Part shown: positions 32,617 through 35,000 of the stretch, in pieces
Numbering within the stretch: the stretch's first letter is position 1
Layout of the letters: every line of letters begins with the position of its first letter
NCBI GenBank assembly: GCA_009760855.2
Contig: WPIO01000037.1
Span: forward strand, 2,447,501 to 2,482,500
Length of the DNA stretch: 35,000 bases
From: Cristatella mucedo
Taxonomy: Eukaryota; Bryozoa; Phylactolaemata; Cristatellidae
Direction of reading: 5' to 3'
The notes under the pieces: model-generated
Told to the model about the DNA's origin: nothing
Database searches by the model: none
What the model saw: only the letters and a program-made list of their open reading frames with translations
Translations under genes and position numbers: made by a program

Positions 32617-32976
32617 ATCCGTCTGCCAGGCGGCCGCATTCGGCCTCTTCTGGCCGTGGCGGCTTCGTCGCACCGCCCCTCCCCCTCCTCTCCCATCGCT
32701 CGGCAGTGCCTCTAAGCGACCTCAAGTTCTATCAAGAGGAGCGGCGACCGCTCTCCAAAGTGTTGTTGAAAGAGAGGCCGCCTCGACGCCGCGCGAGCAG
32801 CGGCGGGGCCAGCAGCGGCCGCTCGGGTGGTACCCGGTCGCTGGCCGCAATCGCAGGTCGTGCACGTTTAACAGCCCACCCACAGAGCTATCTATCTATC
32901 GCTATTGGACAGAAAATAGACGAATAGCTGCTCCGAATAGCTGCTCCGTCGCCTTTGGTTCAACTCCGGTGACGTC

Positions 32977-33312
32977 GTGCCTCATCCGACGCCTACGCCA
33001 GAGAGCTGCGCACGAGCTCGGAGCGCCTTTTCCCAAGCTCTGCCGCCCGCGATTTTCTCATCATTGCCACCCACTGAACGCGTTGCCGCCCGCGCGGCCC
33101 TGTTTGCCACCTTTAGAAATCGTCCCGGCCAGTTTCCGGTACAGCCCGACGACGACGACGACACCGCCGCCGCCCGTCGTCGAACCTTCCCCACTAGAAC
33201 CTCTGTAAACAACGTCTTCAAAAAGATAAAAACAAAATGGAGCTCCCTTTTTAGAGAGCGGTTCGGGGGCGCGTACCGACAGGCTCGCTGCCCTGTAGGT
33301 GGCCTAAAATAG
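32977..33312 (+). CDS. Unassigned ORF, weak candidate
   Basis: A 111-codon frame, alanine- and arginine-rich, with an acidic DDDDD run and a basic end (NNVFKKIKTKWSSLFRERFG). I do not recognise it. A second frame over 32969-33208 reads proline-rich, so high GC alone could keep both open. It might be an exon of an unseen gene; no splice or start evidence fixes it. Confidence 0.2.
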   Translation: MPHPTPTPESCARARSAFSQALPPAIFSSLPPTERVAARAALFATFRNRPGQFPVQPDDDDDTAAARRRTFPTRTSVNNVFKKIKTKWSSLFRERFGGAYRQARCPVGGLK

Positions 33313-34000
33313 GATAGCCTCCGTAGCCTACCGGAACGAATGATTGGCTCGTGCTTTTAAAATGAATGATGGCCGCTCCTCCCCCCCCCCAGAAAACGGT
33401 AGCCTGAACGTGCGCGCCGCTCCCAAGGCCTCGTTTTAGATTAATTCAAAAAAAGTAGCGGCTAACTGAATGGTCTGCCACGACGAGTGGTGGCGTACTG
33501 ATTGTGCACCCAGACAAAAACCATTTATGGTCGATTCGAATTTATATTGTAGATCGTTCTAGAATTTACGAATGTTCATTGAGCAGGAGAAAACTAGGCG
33601 GGTGTCGAGTATTTGTGGCTTTCGCTATTGCACCGCGATTGTTCTCCACGGATGTTGTCATGCGGTGTCTTAAAGTTCATATTCTGTCTGCTATCCGTTT
33701 GCGAAAAATTTGGTACAAATTACCTGCGTTTAATGTGCAGAGGTGCTGTTCATCTCTATTTAGTGGCGGTGGTTAGTAGTTCAATGCTATCCTACAAGAG
33801 CACGCGAACAATAACTCTCTAAAAACCTTGACGCTTTCGGTGAGTAAGTGTGTCACCAGTTCTCGCCGACTTGTGCAAGTGTTAAGAATTTACAGGTTCT
33901 CGCGATCGCCGGTGAACGCACCTTTTCGAAGTTAAGACGTTGTCGTTGATCTTTTATCTGGCTGCTCATGTCCGCAGACCAACTCACAATGAAGGTAAAA
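33313..34000. other. No recognised gene
   Basis: A run of ten C lies at 33381-33390. Short open frames only. Confidence 0.4.
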
Positions 34001-34097
34001 CACACGCACACACATACACACACACACACACACACGCGCGCGCGCACGCACGCACGCACACGAACAAACGAATGCACACCACGTACACACACACACT
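34001..34097. repeat. (CA)n / (CGCA)n microsatellite
   Basis: CA units with a central CGCGCGCG and CGCA part, then interrupted ACAC to 34097. The alternating purine/pyrimidine core could adopt Z-DNA; that is inference. Confidence 0.93.
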
Positions 34098-34286
34098 CAA
34101 TGATCACATATTTTCACGAGATTGTATACCTTCAACTTCTAATTTAACCAATTCTTTTTATCTAACCATATATGAATCTCTTTCTGTCCGTAGCATGTGT
34201 AGCCTTCCCTATCAAAAGTCATCAGTGAATCCAGAACCTTAAGACTTTGATGCTGTCTAAAAAAATATTTTCCGCTCAATTATTTA

Positions 34287-34525
34287 ATAATAATAATAAT
34301 AATAATGCACTTGACAAAGCACCCTCAGATAACTCAATCTCTCTCTAGACACTTTACATTTGCTGCAGGGTGAAATGCAATTGAATGGTGAGTAATATCA
34401 TGCTTGATAAACAAACAAAATGAATAACATGGTTAGGGGTTACATGCACAGGGTCAGCATGCAAATGTGGTTAGTGGCAGCCTGCACTGTGTCAGCACGC
34501 ATGAGCACATGAAGGACTTTACCCG
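34287..34525 (-). mobile_element. L2-type LINE 3' UTR and tail
   Basis: On the minus strand it ends with AAAGTGTCTAGAGAGAGATT, GAGTTATCTGAGGGTGCTTT and (TTA)n. The 3' UTR shares GCATGCAAATGTGGTTAGTG and GAGCACATGAAGGA with the copy at 26.3 kb. It is truncated before any RT codons. Confidence 0.78.
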
Positions 34526-35000
34526 ACCATTGCCCTCACTAGTGCGTGTCTGCGATGCAGCACTAGCACACGTTCTGGATGAGTTTGTTGCTCTGGCGGC
34601 ACATTTACGCCCTCGCCCAGATAGCCTGTGGTTTGCTGCATCAACATAGCTGCGACCGCTAAGAACAAGTTTGAGAAAGCGAGCACAAGAACAGGACTGA
34701 CTGTACATACATAGACTGGCCCTACTATGACTATTATAAGTAGTTTCAATCCATCCTAGCTTAGGCCAGTACTAGCATAGATAAAAATAAGGTGGAACTA
34801 CTGGTGCACAATCCGAAAGTGCTGATGTCGACCGTAACACCTCTTTAACTGCTTCAAGGTCAGCACCTTCCCGGGCGTTCCCTGTGGCAATCTAGCGAAT
34901 CTTTTTTCTAGATACATAGATATAGATAAGATTAGAGATTTAGTCCTCACAATAAACTCCCCACTAGAATTCTTACACTCCGCTTCTTGCCTTACGTCAA
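34526..35000. other. No recognised gene
   Basis: Short open frames and an A/T-rich GATACATAGATATAGATAAG patch at 34910-34929. Nothing supported. Confidence 0.4.

Overview
The window is animal nuclear DNA. One gene is clearly recognisable, and it is spliced and lies on the minus strand. Introns with GT/AG borders, L2/CR1-type LINE fragments ending in TTA-rich tails, tRNA-headed SINEs and long dinucleotide microsatellites all point to a metazoan. CpG looks abundant rather than depleted, so an invertebrate with a GC-rich, repeat-rich genome seems more likely than a vertebrate. I cannot name the phylum from sequence alone.

Region 2605-8535 (minus strand) is an atypical E2F, the single-gene counterpart of vertebrate E2F7/E2F8. 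Fourteen exons can be joined by hand with consistent intron phases. They give an 882-codon frame, close to the length I recall for human E2F8 and E2F7. It carries both winged-helix DNA-binding domains, the conserved N-terminal [15 protein letters not shown] block, the RHxSF block after the second domain and a short TP-rich C-terminus. The only poorly supported joint is around exon 9 (4471-4550). Upstream, at 9130-9515, E2F-type sites and CCAAT boxes are mixed together, as expected for a cell-cycle promoter that E2F proteins themselves control.

Region 9560-35000 holds no gene I can recognise. It is a mosaic of GC-rich sequence without convincing coding potential and transposon debris. L2-type LINE 3' ends lie at about 1.3, 12.4, 12.9, 19.1, 22.7, 26.1-27.0, 30.5 and 34.3 kb, and an L2 endonuclease fragment at 27.46-27.87 kb belongs to the same degraded copy as the RT end at 26.2-27.0 kb. 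tRNA-derived SINEs lie at about 20.0, 24.2, 27.3 and 30.6 kb. Microsatellites include (CT)n at 11.7 and 32.5 kb, (TG)n at 18.6 kb, (GA)n at 22.4 kb, (TA)n at 27.0 kb and (CA)n at 34.0 kb. A single unassigned ORF at 32977-33312 is kept as a weak candidate.

The items most worth a second look are: the intronic 34-bp minisatellite whose copies carry 3'-splice-site look-alikes next to the real acceptor of exon 8; triple-NAG acceptors at two E2F exons; the duplicated N-terminal motif of the E2F protein; a fold-back made of two inverted L2 tails at 301-374; and a perfect 24-bp inverted repeat with a 9-nt spacer at 12035-12091. I found no sign of a wholly new system.
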